Below are positions 62,903 to 64,000 of a DNA stretch of 64,000 bases, piece after piece. Positions within the stretch are counted from its first letter, which is position 1. Each line of letters starts with the position of its first letter. The notes below the pieces were generated by a model. It saw only the letters and a program-made list of their open reading frames with translations. It did not search any database and had not been told where the DNA came from. The stretch is from Euptelea pleiosperma (lineage: Eukaryota > Streptophyta > Magnoliopsida > Ranunculales > Eupteleaceae): positions 42,619,893-42,683,892 of the forward strand of contig CM068544.1 in assembly GCA_035048495.1 (NCBI GenBank), given 5' to 3'. Both the position numbers and the translations under genes were made by a program.

Positions 62903-64000
62903 TCCGACCTATATCTTCTTGTGCTAATAAGGCACCAATGACACGAATAAAAGTTTTCATGACTCGAATATTAGTATCGTCTACTTAGAAACAGAGCTTA
63001 GAAGCTAAGGTGGCCAAGGCATCGACATAACGATTACCCGCCCGTCTAGTCTGTTGGATGATAGCATTTTGAAAAATATTGGATCGTGTGTAGTGCTCCC
63101 GTGGAGTCTCCCTTTATCTTGAAGTACTGTACTCCTAAATTTTTCGAAATAAATAGACCCAAGAAGAAGGCTTCGTACTCGGCCTCTTGATTTGAACATG
63201 GAAAATCGAGTTTGCAAGAAATCAGCAAGACCGTGGAATCTGCCGCAACGAAAAAAGTCTTGCATCTCCTCCGATCGAAGTGAAGGATCCATCGAAATAA
63301 AGTATCCATGTTAGCTCAGGGGAAGCTTCTTGGGCTATGGGAAACGTCTATCACTTCCACGTGATATCTTGATATATTAAGGAGTCGTCCACCATGGGAA
63401 TGTGGCTAGCGAGTCGACAATCGCCTGTCCTTTGAAGGCCTTCGGGTGAATAATTAGATGACAAATTCAGACAACTATAATAGCCATCTACCAGTGCGTC
63501 CAATTAATGTCAGTTTCGTAATGAGATATCGCACTAAGTCCGCTTTGGCGATGAGATGACCCCTCCTCGCCATCAGGTAATAACGAAATTTTTGGGTAGC
63601 ATGGATGAGGGTGAGGCATGCAAGCTCGAACTACGGATATTGGAGCTAAACGTCCTTAACAGACGACTGGTGTAGTAGATAGGACATTCCGACCTTCATC
63701 TTCTTGTGCTAGTAAGGTATCAATGACTCGAATAATAGTCTCCTCTCCTTAGAAAATGAGCTTGGAAACTAAGGTGGCCAAGGCATCAACATGACGATTA
63801 CCCGCCCATCCAGTGTGTTCGATGATAGCATTTTGAAAAATATTGGATCACGTCTTGTGCTCCCGTGGAGTCTCTCTCTATCTTGAACTACTGGACCTCT
63901 AAATTCTTCGCTTTAGATAGACACAAGAGAAAGGCTTCCTACTAGGCCTCTTGATTTGAACATGGGAAATCGAGTTAGTAAGAAATCGACTTGACGGTAG

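Larger units (their letters stand above)
53650..64000 (-). repeat. Tandem dual-RNase-H-derived array, block 2 (continues past the window)
   Basis: The same unit continues in the same orientation to the right of the LINE insertion, with landmarks near 53848, 54626, 55370, 56147, 56756, 57508, 58280, 58795, 59577, 60888, 61663, 62427, 63130 and 63894. The unit expected near 60,170 is internally deleted and lacks the landmark. The array is still running at position 64,000, so its full length is unknown. Confidence 0.95.

Noticed and set aside
19857..64000. CRISPR-like or protein-coding tandem gene cluster
   Set aside because: Units are hundreds of bases with no short repeat-spacer pattern, and every unit has stops or frameshifts; this is repeat-derived DNA in a plant nuclear context.
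19857..64000. A series of nested complete LTR retrotransposons
   Set aside because: No LTR pair, primer-binding site, polypurine tract, gag, protease or integrase motif was seen; the same internal segment simply repeats head to tail.

Overview
This is plant nuclear DNA, almost certainly from a flowering plant. Three spliced plant genes occupy the left quarter, surrounded by non-autonomous DNA transposons. The right two thirds is one long tandem array built from a piece of a retrotransposon. The species cannot be named from the sequence.

Left part (1-12.6 kb). Ten exons on the + strand encode the 3' part of the protein kinase PDK1 (kinase and PH domains); the first exon or exons lie before the window. 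Six + strand exons encode a complete secreted bark-storage-protein/nucleoside-phosphorylase-like protein; its last intron fits a GC-AG intron. Three - strand exons encode a complete HD-Zip I transcription factor of the LMI1/ATHB22/ATHB51 type, with a TATA box and a CT-rich leader. I assembled all three by hand: reading frames stay open across every proposed splice junction and agree with the family sequences. The genes look functionally unrelated.

Transposon-rich part (1-19.8 kb). Several short elements can be delimited to the base by their target-site duplications (TSDs): a Tourist-like MITE in a PDK1 intron, a three-copy hAT-like MITE family with CAAGGTTTAAA-type ends and 8-bp TSDs, a 720-bp foldback element with an 8-bp TSD, and a 1,090-bp hAT-like element rich in a CGAAATATTTCG palindrome. 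There are also three inverted-repeat elements without clear TSDs, a decayed LINE reverse-transcriptase fragment near 16.2-16.7 kb, and what looks like a 17-bp LINE tail insertion at 19.39 kb.

Array (about 19,857-64,000, running off the right end). About 60 head-to-tail copies of a unit of roughly 760 bp lie here, all in the same orientation. Read on the - strand, each unit carries the RNase H end of the Ty3/gypsy reverse transcriptase region followed by a second, plant-type RNase H (motifs YFDGS, EAEYEA, GDST and NRHVDA), and then joins the next unit's first RNase H. A dual RNase H of this order is characteristic of the Tat lineage of plant Ty3/gypsy elements. No LTR, gag, protease, RT palm or integrase was seen, so the array behaves as a satellite made from an internal coding cassette. 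Most copies share the same frameshifts and stops, so the founder was probably already dead when it was amplified. Multi-unit blocks have been duplicated within the array, and several units carry internal deletions at microhomologies. A 5'-truncated LINE with poly(A) and a 12-bp TSD interrupts the array at 53,078-53,649.
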